Source: TMED26 sp042088965 (GTDB lineage Bacteria; Pseudomonadota; Alphaproteobacteria; Thalassobaculales; Thalassobaculaceae). From it: a stretch of 6,267 nt of DNA. The notes beneath the pieces were generated by a model that worked only from the letters and a program-made list of their open reading frames with translations, was not told the origin of the DNA and did not search any database. Positions 6,114-6,267 of the stretch are shown piece after piece (within the stretch, counting starts at the first letter, position 1; each line of letters starts with the position of its first letter). Both the position numbers and the translations under genes were made by a program. The stretch is from contig JBELLC010000145.1 of assembly GCA_042088965.1 (NCBI GenBank), positions 1-6,267 on the forward strand, in the 5' to 3' direction.

Positions 6114-6267
6114 ATGAGCGCACCGGATTTTCTGGTTCATGGAAATGAGGATTCTGTAGGGGTTGTGGTCGTTGAGACCGTTACAAAAGGGATGGTTCTC
6201 TCTGGGCTGTCTATGCAAACGGGGGCCTCAATGACGATTACAGCCTGCGACGATATACCCTTGGGCC
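6114..6267 (+). CDS. UxaA/SuyA-type SAF-domain lyase subunit, 5' part
   Basis: The first 51 codons read MSAPDFLVHGNEDSVGVVVV, then ETVTKGMVLSGL and finally TITACDDIPLG at the window end. The pattern FLVH...DSVGVVVVE...DDIPLG(H) is that of the small SAF-fold subunit or N-terminal domain of the altronate dehydratase / sulfolactate sulfo-lyase family, annotated as UxaA family hydrolase. Complete relatives of the small-subunit type are about 90-110 residues and are followed by a large catalytic subunit gene. Both the remainder and any partner lie outside the window. The start is preceded by AAGGGG 7 nt upstream. It is divergent from the SDR-ACAD operon. Substrate (altronate, sulfolactate, galactarate or another hydroxyacid) cannot be decided from this fragment. 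Confidence 0.8.
   Translation, partial: MSAPDFLVHGNEDSVGVVVVETVTKGMVLSGLSMQTGASMTITACDDIPLG

Overview
The window looks like a piece of a draft genome or metagenome scaffold from an alphaproteobacterium. This is inferred from the style of the proteins: a Do-family protease, a small periplasmic TPR protein, a dihydroorotase of the DxQxHFREPG type and an ACAD11-like dehydrogenase paired with an SDR. Base composition appears moderately GC-rich, by eye only. A run of exactly 100 N (2343-2442) marks a scaffold gap of unknown true size. I cannot name the genus; a marine or Rhodospirillales-like lineage is a guess.

Left part. Positions 1-101 hold a 42-bp tandem repeat, two full copies plus a partial third. 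It forms the terminator region behind a minus-strand gene for a periplasmic Do-type serine protease (146-1660). A divergent intergenic region of 326 bp follows (1661-1986). It carries a likely promoter for the next gene and a spaced direct repeat upstream of the protease.

Middle. A plus-strand secreted TPR protein starts at 1987 and is cut by the N gap. A complete dihydroorotase-type amidohydrolase (2470-3801) follows just after the gap. The uninterrupted reading frame joining the two is an artefact of the 100-N filler. The dihydroorotase faces an acyl-CoA dehydrogenase gene, with a strong hairpin between the two 3' ends.

Right part. An SDR gene and an ACAD11-like acyl-CoA dehydrogenase gene form a minus-strand operon, SDR first with a 57-nt gap. 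The pair suggests oxidation of a fatty-acid-like or hydroxyacid-derived CoA ester. Divergent from it, a UxaA/SuyA-type SAF-domain gene starts at 6114 and runs off the window.

I found no mobile element, CRISPR array, tRNA, rRNA or evident new defence or biosynthetic system. The most unusual items are the duplicated terminator repeat and the active-site substitutions in the dihydroorotase and dehydrogenase, which may be normal for their subfamilies.
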